Assembly: GCA_030685025.1 (NCBI GenBank)
Contig: JAUXWC010000061.1
Coordinates: 1 to 64,000 of the forward strand
DNA from: Rhodoferax sp.
GTDB taxonomy: Bacteria > Pseudomonadota > Gammaproteobacteria > Burkholderiales > Burkholderiaceae_C
Direction: 5' to 3'
Length of the DNA: 64,000 nt
Below are positions 8,021 to 17,427 of this stretch, in pieces. The translations under genes and the position numbers were made by a program. The stretch's first letter is position 1. The number at the start of each line of letters is the position of its first letter. Under the pieces are notes generated by a model. The model did no database searches and was not told where the DNA came from. It saw only the letters and a program-made list of their open reading frames with translations.

Positions 8021-9493
8021 TCAACTCCGCGGGTCGGTGTTGGGCGTGTCGACGCCTTGACCATCGCCGGCGTGAGCCGACGATGGCTTGGCCGACAACT
8101 GGCGCAGCAAGGTGTAGGCGACACCCCCCAACACCAGCACGCCAAGCAGCAGCACCGCCCACAACATCACGCTGCGCTGTTCGGTGCCGGCCGGCAGCCA
8201 CCGTGCGAGGGTTGAGTCGGTCGCGCTGACGGGTTGAAGCCGAACCGACGCAATCGAGGCGTTGGGGAGATCGTCCAGCTTGGCCGTCATCACCGATGCC
8301 AGCACCGACGAGTCGATTGCCGCGGCGGTGCCGCCGGCGCGGCCGGCCACCAACTCAAATGGCGCCTTGCCAGTGGCCAAGAACACAAGCTGAATTGGTT
8401 CAAACTCCACGGTGGCTTGAATGTCCGCGGTGGGCAAGACCATACCGCTGGTGGCCTCCACGCGCAGCCAGCGCACCGACGCGCCACCCAGTGCCACGGC
8501 TGCGTTGTTATCCTCGTACCCAGCCGGGCCAAGGCGGTACACCACGGTCTGGGCCAGTGGGCGCCAGGCTTGGGCTGCGTCATGACGACCCAGTATGCGC
8601 ACCGGCACCAGCGTGTTGTCGCGCGTTGTACTCAGGTGCAGGGCGGCCAGCGGTGCGGCGAAGCCGAGTGACCAGCTCAGGCTGGTGTTGCCATCGGGAA
8701 TGCCCGGCGCCAGCGGAGCGCGCACGCGCGGCGGTGGCGTCCAGGTGGTGGCGATACTGCCGACCATGTCCTGCACGTGCACGTCGGCTTGCCCGTCCCA
8801 GCTCAGGCGAAGATAACGACCCTCCAGGGGCAGGGCCCCGTGCAGCACCAAGGTGTGGTTACTGGGCGCGCCTTGGCCGTCGAATCGAAACAAGGGGCCT
8901 TTCACCGACACCGGCGTCCAGTGCGCCAGGTCGGTGCTGCTGGCCAGCGAAAAATGCACCAGCGTGTTGACCGGGAAGTCGGCCTGCAAGGTCAAGGCGG
9001 TGATGGTTTGCTTGTCCTCACGGGTGTCGAACAGTGCCGAAGGCATGCGCTGGGTGGCCGTCTCGGGGGGGCTGACGGCGTTGCGCGTGTCCCCGAAGTT
9101 GACCCAGACCGAGCCCTGCTGGTTGGATGGGTCGACATGCACTTGCACCGAGCCCTTGGCAGGACGTTTGCCGCTGACCGACGTGAACAGTGGCAAGGCT
9201 GGATAAGGGCGGGTCTGGGCGGCTGCACCGTTGGTGGAACCGGCGGGTCTTACCACGCTGAAGGCGAGCGCTTCACCATCGGCATTGAAGACACGGACAT
9301 CGCGTGCATCCGGGCTCTGCAATCGCAGCATCGCCTCGGCCGGCAGCGTGACACGCGCGGCGCTGGCGCCAGCGGGAACCGACAGGGTGGCGCGCCAGGC
9401 GAAGTCGGACGGGGTGGGAGCGTCGGCGGCCGCCGCACCGGCCGACAGCGTGCCAGCCAGTAGCCAGCAGGCCATGTGGGTCAGGGCGTTCAT
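8021..9493 (-). CDS. DUF3999 family exported membrane-anchored protein
   Basis: The 490-residue protein begins with a signal peptide (MNALTHMACWLLAGTLSAGA). A large beta-rich periplasmic part resembling carbohydrate- or ligand-binding sandwiches follows, and near the C-terminus there is one transmembrane helix (SVMLWAVLLLGVLVLGG). This layout fits DUF3999. The start overlaps the DUF2339 stop by ATGA, and the two families are commonly neighbours. That suggests one complex: a polytopic membrane protein plus a periplasmic domain. The function is unknown. Confidence 0.85.
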   Translation of the reverse strand: MNALTHMACWLLAGTLSAGAAAADAPTPSDFAWRATLSVPAGASAARVTLPAEAMLRLQSPDARDVRVFNADGEALAFSVVRPAGSTNGAAAQTRPYPALPLFTSVSGKRPAKGSVQVHVDPSNQQGSVWVNFGDTRNAVSPPETATQRMPSALFDTREDKQTITALTLQADFPVNTLVHFSLASSTDLAHWTPVSVKGPLFRFDGQGAPSNHTLVLHGALPLEGRYLRLSWDGQADVHVQDMVGSIATTWTPPPRVRAPLAPGIPDGNTSLSWSLGFAAPLAALHLSTTRDNTLVPVRILGRHDAAQAWRPLAQTVVYRLGPAGYEDNNAAVALGGASVRWLRVEATSGMVLPTADIQATVEFEPIQLVFLATGKAPFELVAGRAGGTAAAIDSSVLASVMTAKLDDLPNASIASVRLQPVSATDSTLARWLPAGTEQRSVMLWAVLLLGVLVLGGVAYTLLRQLSAKPSSAHAGDGQGVDTPNTDPRS

Positions 9494-12339
9494 GGGTTCA
9501 CCTCCTGGGGCTTGCGGGACACGGTTGCGGCAGGCGGCGGCATCGGGGCGAAGTAACCCACCACCAGCATCAACACCCCCACGGCGATGAACACCACGAT
9601 GCGCTCGGAGCCACCCCGGTTGGACAGGTCGATCAGGAACAGTTTGAGCACCGTCGCGCCCAGCAGCACCGCGCCGCCCATCCATACCGGCCGCGCCCGG
9701 CGCCGGTGTGCCACGATCATCAGGCCCAACGCGATCAGGGTCCACAAGATGGAGTACCCAGCCTGCACCAGGAAGGACTGGTACAGGCTGTGGGCATTCC
9801 AGGGAACGCCGACAAACTGGTGCGCCACCCGCAGCCACACGGTGTTGATGGCGATGAAGGCGATCGCCACCAGTGCCAGCGGCAGACGCGGGTGGCGCGC
9901 CAGCATCGGTATGGCCAGCGTGCCTTGACGCAGCCGCATCAGCCACAGCGCGCAGGCACCCAGCCCCAGCGCCACGCTCAAGTCGGTCGGGTTGAGCAAA
10001 GGCACATAGGGCAGTGGGCGCGCGTTGCCATCGGAATGGACCGCCACTGCCAGGCAACCCAGTGCCACCAGCAGGGCCACGGGAACCGCCGCGCGCCACA
10101 GGTAGGCCTCGGCAAAGTGACTCAGCGGCCAGCGTTGGCGTGCCGCGCTGGCGGGATCGAACCAGGCGCGTATCGAGAGCGCCAGCAAGACGACGATGGC
10201 CGCGACCAGCAGGATCACCGACGCCCAGGCGGTGTGATGCAGTTGCGCCTGCTGCACCGCCCAGACCAGCAGGTTGCCGCCCAGTAGCACCAGCAGCCAG
10301 ACGCCGCCGCTGTGGGTCCAGGACCACCAGGCCTTGGGCGCCGCGGCGTCGAGCGGACGCAGCATCACGCCATGCAGACCCAAGGCGATTGGCCACGCCA
10401 GCCAACCCCAGGACTGGAACACGTGGCTGAACTGGGTCATGCCATGCAGCGCGATCAGCAGCATCACCGGCAAGTTGAACCAGGCCGGTGTGGCGGCAAT
10501 GCTCCACGGACGGTCTCGGTGTGCCAAGGCCAGGCGGTGGGCGACCAAGGCGCTGCCCAGCCAGGCCAGCATGCGCAAATGAGCCTGCATGGCGGGCTCG
10601 AACACGGCCGCCATGACACCCTGGTCGTTGAGCGCGCTGCGGACAATTTCCTGATTCAGTGCGAACTGCCACCACAGGAAGCCGATCCAGAACAAGGCTG
10701 GCGAGAGGCTTTGCTCCAGCACGCCAAATTGCCGTGCCACGGGCGTCGCGGCCAGAGCCACGGCGCTGCGCGACCAGTGCGCGAGTGCCAGCGCCGAGAA
10801 GGCCAGCAAGGCGGCTCCGATGAAGGCCGGATTGGCCAGCGGCCAGTTGCCGACTTGGGTCTGGTCCAGCGCGCTCAGGTAGGACAGGGCGGCGAACCCT
10901 TGCAGTGCCAGGCCAACCGCGCGCGCCAGCCAGCGGCCCTGGCGTTGGCCCATCCAGTAGACGGCTGCGCCTTCGGCCGCCCAGACCGCCGAGGTCCAGC
11001 GCGCGTCCAGCGCCAGCGGCACCGCCAACGTAACAAAGCCCAGGCCCAGTGCCACAAAACACTCGGCCAGCCAGCGCCCGACATCGCTGCCTTGCCGAGC
11101 GCGGCGCATCGCCCAGGCGCCCAGGCCCAGGTAGAAGCCACCCGTTACCAGCGCTGAGAAGGCGGTGGCGTACTCGATGTCGCGCACCAGGCCCGCCTGC
11201 AGGCCAAAGGCGATCAAGGGCGTGCCAAAGATCAGCGTCGCGTCCACTGCCTGTTTGGGCGCCAATGAATGGCGCGTGGCGTACAACAGGCTGGCCAGCA
11301 CGTAGATCAGGAAGAAGGCGATCAGAAACGGCTCGGTGCTGGTCAACTGCTCGGGCCGGTACTTGAGTACGCCCCACAGGGTGGCCACGCCAAAGGTGGC
11401 GAAAAAGCCCAACAGGTTCAAGGCTCGCCACGCGCGCAGCCAGGCGATACCAACAACGCCCAAGTTCAGTAGCAGGTAGTAGCTGAACAGGTTCACGTGG
11501 TTGCCCTGGCCGGTGGAGACCAGCAAGGGCGCCGCAAAAGCGCCGGCAAAACCAATGAAGGCCATGGGCATGGCGTTTTGCAGCAGGGCAATGGCGGTGG
11601 AGAAGGCGCAGACCAGACCCAGCACCACGAAGGCCGCGCCCGCGGGCAGAAACTGGTAGAGCCGGAAGGCGGCAAACACGGTCAGGTACAGCACCGCCAC
11701 GCCGGCGCCCTGCAAGGTCAGGGCATAGGCCAGCTTGTCGCTGTGCTTGCTGCGCAGCCGAAAACCCAACACGAACAGGGCGATGCCGGCCAGCGCGATG
11801 CTGGCCAGCCGAAGTTCCGGTGGCAGGAATGCGTTGTCGATGGCGTACTTGGCCAGGAAGCCCAAGCCAACGAACAGCACCACCACGCCCATGCGCACGA
11901 TGGTGTTGCCGCCCAACAGCCAATTGCGCGCCGCCGCGACGGCGCGGGTGGCCAGATCGGGCTGGGTGACCTGGGTCGATTGGGTTTCCCCAAACCGGTG
12001 AACCGGCTCGGCAGTGGTGCTCTGGACCGCCGGGTGGGCGAGGTTTGCCGGTGCGGCAAGGGGCGTGATTGTGGCGGCCGCCAACGCGGGGCCGGCTTCA
12101 GTCAGGGGCGCCGGCGTGGCGACGGACTTCACGGCTGGCACGGGTGTGGTGGCCGGTGCCGCTGCTGGGGGGGCGACCCACTTGGCCCGCTGAAATTCGA
12201 TTTCGGTTCGCACCGCGCCGCGCAGTGTGCGCCCGGCCAAGGCGCCCAGCAAAGCCCCCACGATGGCCCCGGCCCAGGACTCGTGTCGGCCCGCGAAGAA
12301 GCCGACAATGGCCCCCCAGATTGCGCCCCAGATGATCAT
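9490..12339 (-). CDS. DUF2339 family polytopic membrane protein
   Basis: The 949-residue protein starts with a glycine-zipper-like hydrophobic segment (MIIWGAIWGAIVGFFAG). A Pro/Ala/Thr-rich linker (about 55-125) follows, and then well over fifteen predicted membrane helices, as in DUF2339 proteins of around 900 residues. It contains FRLRSKHSDKLAYALTLQG and similar short charged loops between helices. No catalytic motif is evident. Tight overlap with DUF3999 downstream suggests they are co-produced. The role is unknown; a transport or envelope-polymer function is speculation. Confidence 0.88.
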   Translation of the reverse strand: MIIWGAIWGAIVGFFAGRHESWAGAIVGALLGALAGRTLRGAVRTEIEFQRAKWVAPPAAAPATTPVPAVKSVATPAPLTEAGPALAAATITPLAAPANLAHPAVQSTTAEPVHRFGETQSTQVTQPDLATRAVAAARNWLLGGNTIVRMGVVVLFVGLGFLAKYAIDNAFLPPELRLASIALAGIALFVLGFRLRSKHSDKLAYALTLQGAGVAVLYLTVFAAFRLYQFLPAGAAFVVLGLVCAFSTAIALLQNAMPMAFIGFAGAFAAPLLVSTGQGNHVNLFSYYLLLNLGVVGIAWLRAWRALNLLGFFATFGVATLWGVLKYRPEQLTSTEPFLIAFFLIYVLASLLYATRHSLAPKQAVDATLIFGTPLIAFGLQAGLVRDIEYATAFSALVTGGFYLGLGAWAMRRARQGSDVGRWLAECFVALGLGFVTLAVPLALDARWTSAVWAAEGAAVYWMGQRQGRWLARAVGLALQGFAALSYLSALDQTQVGNWPLANPAFIGAALLAFSALALAHWSRSAVALAATPVARQFGVLEQSLSPALFWIGFLWWQFALNQEIVRSALNDQGVMAAVFEPAMQAHLRMLAWLGSALVAHRLALAHRDRPWSIAATPAWFNLPVMLLIALHGMTQFSHVFQSWGWLAWPIALGLHGVMLRPLDAAAPKAWWSWTHSGGVWLLVLLGGNLLVWAVQQAQLHHTAWASVILLVAAIVVLLALSIRAWFDPASAARQRWPLSHFAEAYLWRAAVPVALLVALGCLAVAVHSDGNARPLPYVPLLNPTDLSVALGLGACALWLMRLRQGTLAIPMLARHPRLPLALVAIAFIAINTVWLRVAHQFVGVPWNAHSLYQSFLVQAGYSILWTLIALGLMIVAHRRRARPVWMGGAVLLGATVLKLFLIDLSNRGGSERIVVFIAVGVLMLVVGYFAPMPPPAATVSRKPQEVNP

Positions 12340-12517
12340 GCTGGTGTTCCTTTTGTTTGGGTGCTTGGGTTGGTGTGACGCCCCCAGGAGATCGTCAGCC
12401 GGGGCAGTCTAGCAGCGTTGCTTGGCTACCTGACTGTGCGGTCTAGGACACGTTTGGAAACTTGGCGTGCAAGAGTGTGACTTTTGTTGTGGTTTTTTAC
12501 ACGCATTGCCGCGCCGA
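12340..12517. other. Intergenic region between divergent DUF2339 and stress genes
   Basis: This stretch separates the minus-strand DUF2339 start from the plus-strand stress region. It contains a T-rich tract near 12481-12500 but no convincing gene. The following 120 bp hold a CRP-like site and a dispersed palindrome. Confidence 0.4.
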
Positions 12518-12533
12518 CGTGATTTCTGTCACA
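12518..12533. promoter_or_regulatory. Candidate CRP/FNR-superfamily binding site
   Basis: CGTGATTTCTGTCACA contains the perfect dyad GTGA-N6-TCAC and differs from the consensus TGTGA-N6-TCACA at one end base. It lies about 110 bp upstream of the small protein gene and 510 bp upstream of the Usp operon. Regulation by a CRP-like protein is inferred from the motif alone. Confidence 0.4.
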
Positions 12534-12589
12534 CGCGCGGGTGCACATGGTGGCTAGACTTTCAGCATGCGGATCGCCAACATCCGGCA

Positions 12590-12633
12590 ATCAGTTGAGG
12601 ACAGCGCTGAAGGCCTGTCCCGCAAAGAATCAG
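12590..12633 (+). repeat. Dispersed palindrome (ATCAGTTGAGGACAG family), copy 2
   Basis: ATCAGTTGAGGACAG and CTGTCCCGCAAAGAATCAG flank a short GCGCTGAAGGC apex. It is the shortest copy in the window. Its right end abuts CAGGAG, the ribosome-binding site of the next small gene. Confidence 0.85.
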
Positions 12634-12641
12634 GAGCCGCC

Positions 12642-12818
12642 ATGCAACCGTTCAAACTTGCCGAAGGGCCTCAGCAGCCGGACGCTGAATTGTCGCGTTC
12701 CTTCGTTCAACGCCTGATCCACTGGCGCGAGCCCGCGCCGGTGCAGGCGCCCTCGAACGCCGAGGTGTTTGACGACCGCGACCTGGACCAACGGGTACGG
12801 GAATCGGGCGAGTGGTAG
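12642..12818 (+). CDS. Small acidic protein of unknown function
   Basis: The 58-residue frame starts at ATG 12642 behind a good AGGAG site and reads MQPFKLAEGPQQPDAE... ending DQRVRESGEW. It has no membrane segment or signal peptide. An upstream in-frame ATG at 12567 would add residues encoded by the dispersed palindrome and is less likely. It precedes the Usp operon by 224 bp. I do not recognise it, but the site and codon bias support expression. Confidence 0.5.
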   Translation: MQPFKLAEGPQQPDAELSRSFVQRLIHWREPAPVQAPSNAEVFDDRDLDQRVRESGEW

Positions 12819-13042
12819 GGCCACCGGACCGGCTTTGAGATCAGTCCCAAGCTGCGGCGCCATTCGGGCGGCGTTTTGGGCTCCCGTGCCCCATCGGGCC
12901 TGCGCGGCGCTGCCACCGACCTCGGCGCGTTTCGTGCCACGTTGGATTCGGCTGAACATGGTGTGCGGGCCGCTTTGTCGCGTACCATGGTGCTCTGTCA
13001 GGCGTCCATCTCGGCGACCTCAACACCACAAGGAACGGCACC

Positions 13043-13912
13043 ATGCACGACTACCGAAACATATTGGTAAGTGTGAGCGATGGCGATCAGTCTGGCAGGG
13101 TTTTGTCATGCGCGGCCAAGGTGGCCGGCGCGCATGACGCCACCCTGTGTGCGATCCACGCGCCAGCCCCGCTCCATCTGGGGGCCTACCTCAATTCGGA
13201 GACCGCCATGATCGCCGCCCAGCTCCGCCGGGACGCTGAGCAGACGCGCACCGCCACGGCACGTGATCGTGTCCATGACGCGGCTCGCACCAGCGGCCTG
13301 AGCATCGACTTTCATCATGCACCCGGTGACCCGCTCCAGGCCATGGTTGCGCGTGCGCGGGTGGCCGACTTGATCGTGGTCGGCCAGCCGTGCGACGACG
13401 ACGTGGACGGCTGGTCGCGGCGGGTTGCGTCGCAGTTGCTGGTGGCGGCGGCTTGCCCAGTGCTTTTCGTTCCGCACTCGGGTGGTGTCGATAGCTGCGC
13501 CGCGCGGGTGCTGGTGGCTTGGTCTGCCACGCGTGAGAGTGCCCGTGCGCTGAAAGACGCGCTGCCGATTCTGCGCCGGGCGCAAGCGGTCGAGGTGCTG
13601 TGCTTTGGCGACGCCGCGCCGGGGGACAGCGCGCCGCTGGACGGTCTGGCGGCCTTCCTGCAAGCGCACGAGGTGTCGGCGACCTTCAGCGTCAGGCCGG
13701 TTCGGACGGCCTCCGTTAGTGAGCGCATGTTGACCCCGACGGTGGTCGACGCGTCGATCACCGAGTTGCTGTTGTCGCATGCCGCGGACATGGCGGCCGA
13801 CCTTCTCGTCATGGGCGGGTATGGCCACACACGCCTGCATGAACTGGTGCTGGGCGGCGTGACGCGCACCATGCTCGGCTCCATGACCGTACCGGTCCTG
13901 ATGTCGCACTGA
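13043..13912 (+). CDS. Tandem-domain universal stress protein (UspA family)
   Basis: The 289-residue protein has two Usp units. The first starts YRNILVSVSDGDQS and the second starts ARVLVAWSATRESARA. The second ends LLVMGGYGHTRLHELVLGGVTRTML, matching the G-x2-G-x9-G nucleotide-binding pattern of ATP-binding Usps. The first unit has a weaker version. ATG 13043 follows AAGGAACGG. It leads a three-gene run (51 and 44 bp gaps) with an RNase-like metallo-beta-lactamase and a second tandem Usp. Such sets are typical of oxygen-limitation or stationary-phase regulons, though that condition is inferred. Confidence 0.88.
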   Translation: MHDYRNILVSVSDGDQSGRVLSCAAKVAGAHDATLCAIHAPAPLHLGAYLNSETAMIAAQLRRDAEQTRTATARDRVHDAARTSGLSIDFHHAPGDPLQAMVARARVADLIVVGQPCDDDVDGWSRRVASQLLVAAACPVLFVPHSGGVDSCAARVLVAWSATRESARALKDALPILRRAQAVEVLCFGDAAPGDSAPLDGLAAFLQAHEVSATFSVRPVRTASVSERMLTPTVVDASITELLLSHAADMAADLLVMGGYGHTRLHELVLGGVTRTMLGSMTVPVLMSH

Positions 13913-13963
13913 GACCGGCCCGCTGCCGATCACATCGGCCGCATCACTTCGGAAACCAAACAC

Positions 13964-15319
13964 ATGAAAATCACATTCCTGGGCGCCGCCGATACCGTTA
14001 CCGGCTCGAAACACCTGGTTGATATCGGTGGCCAACGCATCTTGCTGGACTGCGGCTTGTTCCAGGGCTTCAAGGTGCTGCGGGAGCGCAACTGGGCGCC
14101 GTTCCCGATACCCGTCCAGGAGATCGACGCGGTGGTGCTCAGCCACGCGCACCTCGACCACGCCGGCTACTTGCCGTCGCTGGTGAAGCAGGGCTACAGC
14201 GGTCCGGTGTATGCATCGGCGGCCACCCGTGACCTGTGCGAAGTGCTGCTGCTCGACAGCGCGAAGCTGCAGGAAGAGGACGCGCGCCGCGCCAACAAGT
14301 TCGGCTACTCCAGCCATCAGAAGGCTTTGCCGCTGTACAGCGTCGCGCACGCCAGACGGGCGATTGCAAAGATCACGCCGATTCCTGTCGGACGCGAGGT
14401 GCGCGTGGGTACCGTGCGCGTGTTGCTGACACCCGTGGGTCATCTGCTGGGTGCCTCGGCCGTAACGCTGCGCTCGGACGATGAGTCGCTGGTGTTTTCA
14501 GGCGATCTGGGGCGCGCTGACGACGTCTTGATGCCGCCGCCGCAAACCGTCTCGCAAGCCGATGTCTTGCTGATGGAATCCACCTACGGCAACCGCATCC
14601 ATCCTGCGAACGACGCCGACCAGCGTTTGGGCGCGATCGTCCGGGCGACCGTCCGGCGCGGTGGTTCGGTGCTGCTGCCTTCGTTCGCCGTCGGCCGTGC
14701 CCAGGCACTGCTGCACAGCCTGCAGAAGCTGCGAGCGGCTGGGGAAATCCCGCGCGACATGCCGGTGTTTCTGGACAGCCCGATGGCGATCGAGGCCACG
14801 GCGCTGTACCAGCGCCACCGGCGGCTGATGCGCCTGAGCGCGCGCGAGGCTGGCGCATTGACCGATGGGGTCACGATGGTCACCACGGCGCAGCGGTCGG
14901 AGAAGCTCACGCGCGCGCGCTACCCGTGCGTGATCATTTCGGCCAGTGGCATGGCCACCGGTGGGCGTGTGCTGCACCACCTCAAGGCCATGGCGCCGAA
15001 TCCGAGGAACCATATTGCTTTTCCTGGCTTCCAGGTCGCGGGCACCCGTGGCGCCAAGCTGGTGGGCGGAGCCAGCGAGGTGAAGATACACGGCGAGTAC
15101 GTCGCGGTCAAAGCCGAGGTGAGCCAACTTGAAGGGTTTTCCGGCCACGCCGATGCCAACGGACTGATGGCCTGGATGCGTGGCTTCGATGTAGCGCCGC
15201 GTCAGGTGTTCGTGGTGCATGGCGCGCCCGAGGCGGCCGATACCCTGCGCCTGCGCATCAAGGATGAGCTCGGCTGGACGGTGCAGGTGCCCGAGCACGC
15301 CTCGGCGCACCTCGCCTGA
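13964..15319 (+). CDS. Metallo-beta-lactamase / beta-CASP RNA-processing exonuclease family protein
   Basis: The 451-residue protein combines a metallo-beta-lactamase core with a beta-CASP domain. The zinc motif is HAHLDH (residues 61-66). Further ligands are the His in LTPVGHLLGA and the Asp in VFSGDLGR. The beta-CASP part carries LPSFAVGRAQ, then SASGMATGGRVLHH, and ends with a C-terminal GFSGHAD motif. It resembles YSH1/CPSF-type RNA hydrolases found in many bacteria, and acts on RNA by family inference. Its place between two Usp genes suggests a stress-time role in RNA turnover. Confidence 0.9.
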   Translation: MKITFLGAADTVTGSKHLVDIGGQRILLDCGLFQGFKVLRERNWAPFPIPVQEIDAVVLSHAHLDHAGYLPSLVKQGYSGPVYASAATRDLCEVLLLDSAKLQEEDARRANKFGYSSHQKALPLYSVAHARRAIAKITPIPVGREVRVGTVRVLLTPVGHLLGASAVTLRSDDESLVFSGDLGRADDVLMPPPQTVSQADVLLMESTYGNRIHPANDADQRLGAIVRATVRRGGSVLLPSFAVGRAQALLHSLQKLRAAGEIPRDMPVFLDSPMAIEATALYQRHRRLMRLSAREAGALTDGVTMVTTAQRSEKLTRARYPCVIISASGMATGGRVLHHLKAMAPNPRNHIAFPGFQVAGTRGAKLVGGASEVKIHGEYVAVKAEVSQLEGFSGHADANGLMAWMRGFDVAPRQVFVVHGAPEAADTLRLRIKDELGWTVQVPEHASAHLA

Positions 15320-15363
15320 TCGCCGCACCGGGCTACACCGGGGAATTCGCAGGAAGATGCAGC

Positions 15364-16257
15364 ATGAACACCTTGAAGAGCATACTGGCGGGGACCGATT
15401 TCTCCGGAGCGTCGCGCCATGCGGCCGAGCGGGCCGCCCAGCTCGCCCGCGAGGCCGGCGCACGGCTGACGCTGGTGCATGTGCAAAGCGCCAGCGCGCT
15501 GAGCGCCTTGCAGCAATTGCTGGGGCGCGCCAGCGCGCTTGAGCAGTCCCTCACGGACGAGGCACAACGCACGCTCGACGCGCTGGCCAGCGATCTGGCC
15601 AAGACGCGGGGTGTGGCCGTTGAGGCGACGTTGGCCCGGGGTTCCGTGCTTGACGAGATCGACGCCCAGGCCAACGCGCTGCAAGCCGATTTGGTGGTGC
15701 TGGGCGCGCGCGGCGCCGGTTTCATGCGGCGCCTGATGCTGGGCTCCACGGCTGATCGCTTGGTGCGCAGGACACGCCACCCCTTGCTGGTGGTGCGGCA
15801 CAAGCCACATGAGCCGTACCGCCGGGCCCTGGTGGCGGTGGACTTTTCGCCATGGTCGGTTGGCGCTCTGGAGCTGGCGCGGCGCGTGGTGCCGGGCGCT
15901 CACCTGGTGCTGCTGCACGCCTACGAGGTGCCCTTCGAAGGCAAGCTGCGCTTGGCGGGCGTGGAGGAGGCCACGATCACGGGATATCGCGGGCAGGCCC
16001 GGCAAGTCGCCATGCATCAGCTCCAGACCTTGGCGGCGGGCGCAGGCTTGAGAGCGGCCGACTGGAGTCCTTGCGTGGTGCATGGCGATGCCGCGCTGCG
16101 CATCATCGAGCAGGAACAGGAGCACGATTGCGACCTGATCGTCATCGGCAAGCACGGCCAGAACATGGCCGAAGAGCTGTTGCTGGGCAGCGTGACCCGC
16201 CAAGTGCTGGCTGAGTCCTCGGGTGACGTTCTCGTATCGACGCCTGGCCGGACTTGA
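15364..16257 (+). CDS. Tandem-domain universal stress protein (UspA family)
   Basis: The 297-residue protein has two Usp domains, starting SILAGTDFSGASRHAAER and RRALVAVDFSPWSVGAL. They end with LVVLGARGAGFMRRLMLGSTADRLV and LIVIGKHGQNMAEELLLGSVTRQVL, both with recognisable ATP-binding glycine patterns. The start has an AGGAAG site 7 bp upstream. It closes the Usp-RNase-Usp run. The next gene downstream is convergent and broken. Confidence 0.9.
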   Translation: MNTLKSILAGTDFSGASRHAAERAAQLAREAGARLTLVHVQSASALSALQQLLGRASALEQSLTDEAQRTLDALASDLAKTRGVAVEATLARGSVLDEIDAQANALQADLVVLGARGAGFMRRLMLGSTADRLVRRTRHPLLVVRHKPHEPYRRALVAVDFSPWSVGALELARRVVPGAHLVLLHAYEVPFEGKLRLAGVEEATITGYRGQARQVAMHQLQTLAAGAGLRAADWSPCVVHGDAALRIIEQEQEHDCDLIVIGKHGQNMAEELLLGSVTRQVLAESSGDVLVSTPGRT

Positions 16258-16271
16258 CGCGCGCGCCAGAC

Positions 16272-16826
16272 TCAGCCCTTCGCGCACGCCGCAGCTTGCC
16301 CGCGCGCCATGTCGATGGGCCTGAGCAGCCACAGGCCCAGGGCAAAGAACAGCGATGTGCACAGGATGGCCACGCGGTGGTTGCCACTGGTCACGAGCGT
16401 GATCATGCCGTAGGTCAGCGGGCCGATCACGACCGAAAGATGGATCGCAAAACTCCACAGACCGAAGAACTCGGCGCGCCGATCGGGCGGCGTGAGCAAG
16501 CCCACCATGGCACGGCCGGCCGATTGGCTCGACCCCATGCAAAGCCCGGCGATCACGGCGGCGACCCAAAACAGGCCAGGGCCGGTGGCGAACCCGGCCA
16601 GCAGCGTCATCAGGATCCAGCCCACCAGGGTGAAACCGAGGGCGCGCTTGTGGCCGATACGGTCTTGCCAATAGCCAAAGGCGAAGGCCCCCGCCACCGC
16701 CGCGATGTTGACCAGAAACACCAGCAGCATGGTGTCGGCCTGCTTGAAACCCAGCACCTGCTCGGCATAGACCGCCGCCAGCGTGATCACCACTGAAATG
16801 CCGGCCTGGTAACTCGTTATAAGGTA
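16272..16826 (-). pseudogene. C-terminal half of an MFS transporter, 5' part lost at the IS200 junction
   Basis: Reading leftwards from the element, the frame begins YLITSYQAGISVVITLAAVY and continues through about six membrane helices. It includes a central loop GYWQDRIGHKRALG, typical of the second MFS half. The C-terminus ends RPIDMARGQAAACAKG. The pattern resembles UMF1-type carriers. All N-terminal helices are missing: upstream of about 16826 the sequence is the insertion element. The surviving half cannot be a normal transporter. Confidence 0.8.
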
Positions 16827-17427
16827 AGCCCCCGGCTCTGCCGGGGGACTCACACAGGTTTGACCGTTTGTTGCGGTCATGGAAACTTCAATTCCGACCA
16901 AGGAATAGGAGAATCCAATGAAAGAGTACCAGAGCCTGGCGCATGCACGCTGGGATTGCAAGTATCACGTAGTGTTTATCCCGAAAGGGCGCAAGAAGGC
17001 GATATTTGGAGCGGTGCGCAAGCACCTTGGGGCCATGCTGCATGAGTTGGCAAAGCAGAAGGAATGCAAGATCGTGGAGGGGCATTTGATGCCCGATCAC
17101 GTGCACATGTGTATCAGCATTCCACCCAAGCATTCGGTGAGCTATGTTGTGGGGTTCATAAAGGGCAAGAGTGCCATAGGGATAGCGCGAAAGTTCTCAG
17201 GCAAGACGAGGAACTTCACAGGTGAGAACTTTTGGGCCAGAGGCTATTTCGTGTCCACGGTAGGGTTGGATGAGGAAATGGTGAGGGCGTATATCAGGCA
17301 CCAGGAGAGCGAGGATGAACGGTATGACCAACTCAAGCTGGCGATGTGATGTCGCCTTTAGGCGACGCCAGCTTCTTGCCCCTTTGAGGGGCTAACAAAT
17401 CAAGCCCCCGGCTTTGCCGGGGGTACC
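16821..17427 (+). mobile_element. IS200/IS605-family insertion element (single tnpA)
   Basis: About 0.6 kb holds one transposase gene bracketed by similar end hairpins. The left one is CCCCCGGC-TCT-GCCGGGGG (16829-16847) and the right one CCCCCGGC-TTT-GCCGGGGG (17405-17423). Subterminal hairpins follow the gene at 17351-17366 and 17378-17392. The absence of terminal inverted repeats of the DDE type and of an obvious target duplication fits the single-strand transposition of this family. Exact cleavage positions cannot be set from this copy alone. Confidence 0.85.
16918..17349 (+). CDS. tnpA: IS200-type Y1 transposase TnpA
   Basis: The 143-residue protein is a compact HUH-class Y1 transposase. 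The HUH motif is HVH at residues 61-63 (in MPDHVHMC). The nucleophile is probably Tyr125 in RAYIRHQE. Length and motif spacing match active IS200/IS605 transposases, which cut and join single-stranded DNA at hairpin ends. A strong site, ATAGGAGA, precedes ATG 16918. The frame is intact, so the element may still be mobile. No tnpB is present. Confidence 0.93.
   Translation: MKEYQSLAHARWDCKYHVVFIPKGRKKAIFGAVRKHLGAMLHELAKQKECKIVEGHLMPDHVHMCISIPPKHSVSYVVGFIKGKSAIGIARKFSGKTRNFTGENFWARGYFVSTVGLDEEMVRAYIRHQESEDERYDQLKLAM

Noticed and set aside
9494..11923. An upstream extension of the DUF3999 frame to 1300 codons
   Set aside because: The extra part overlaps DUF2339 in another frame and is Arg/Gly/Ala-rich shadow sequence. 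The signal peptide at 9493 marks the real start.
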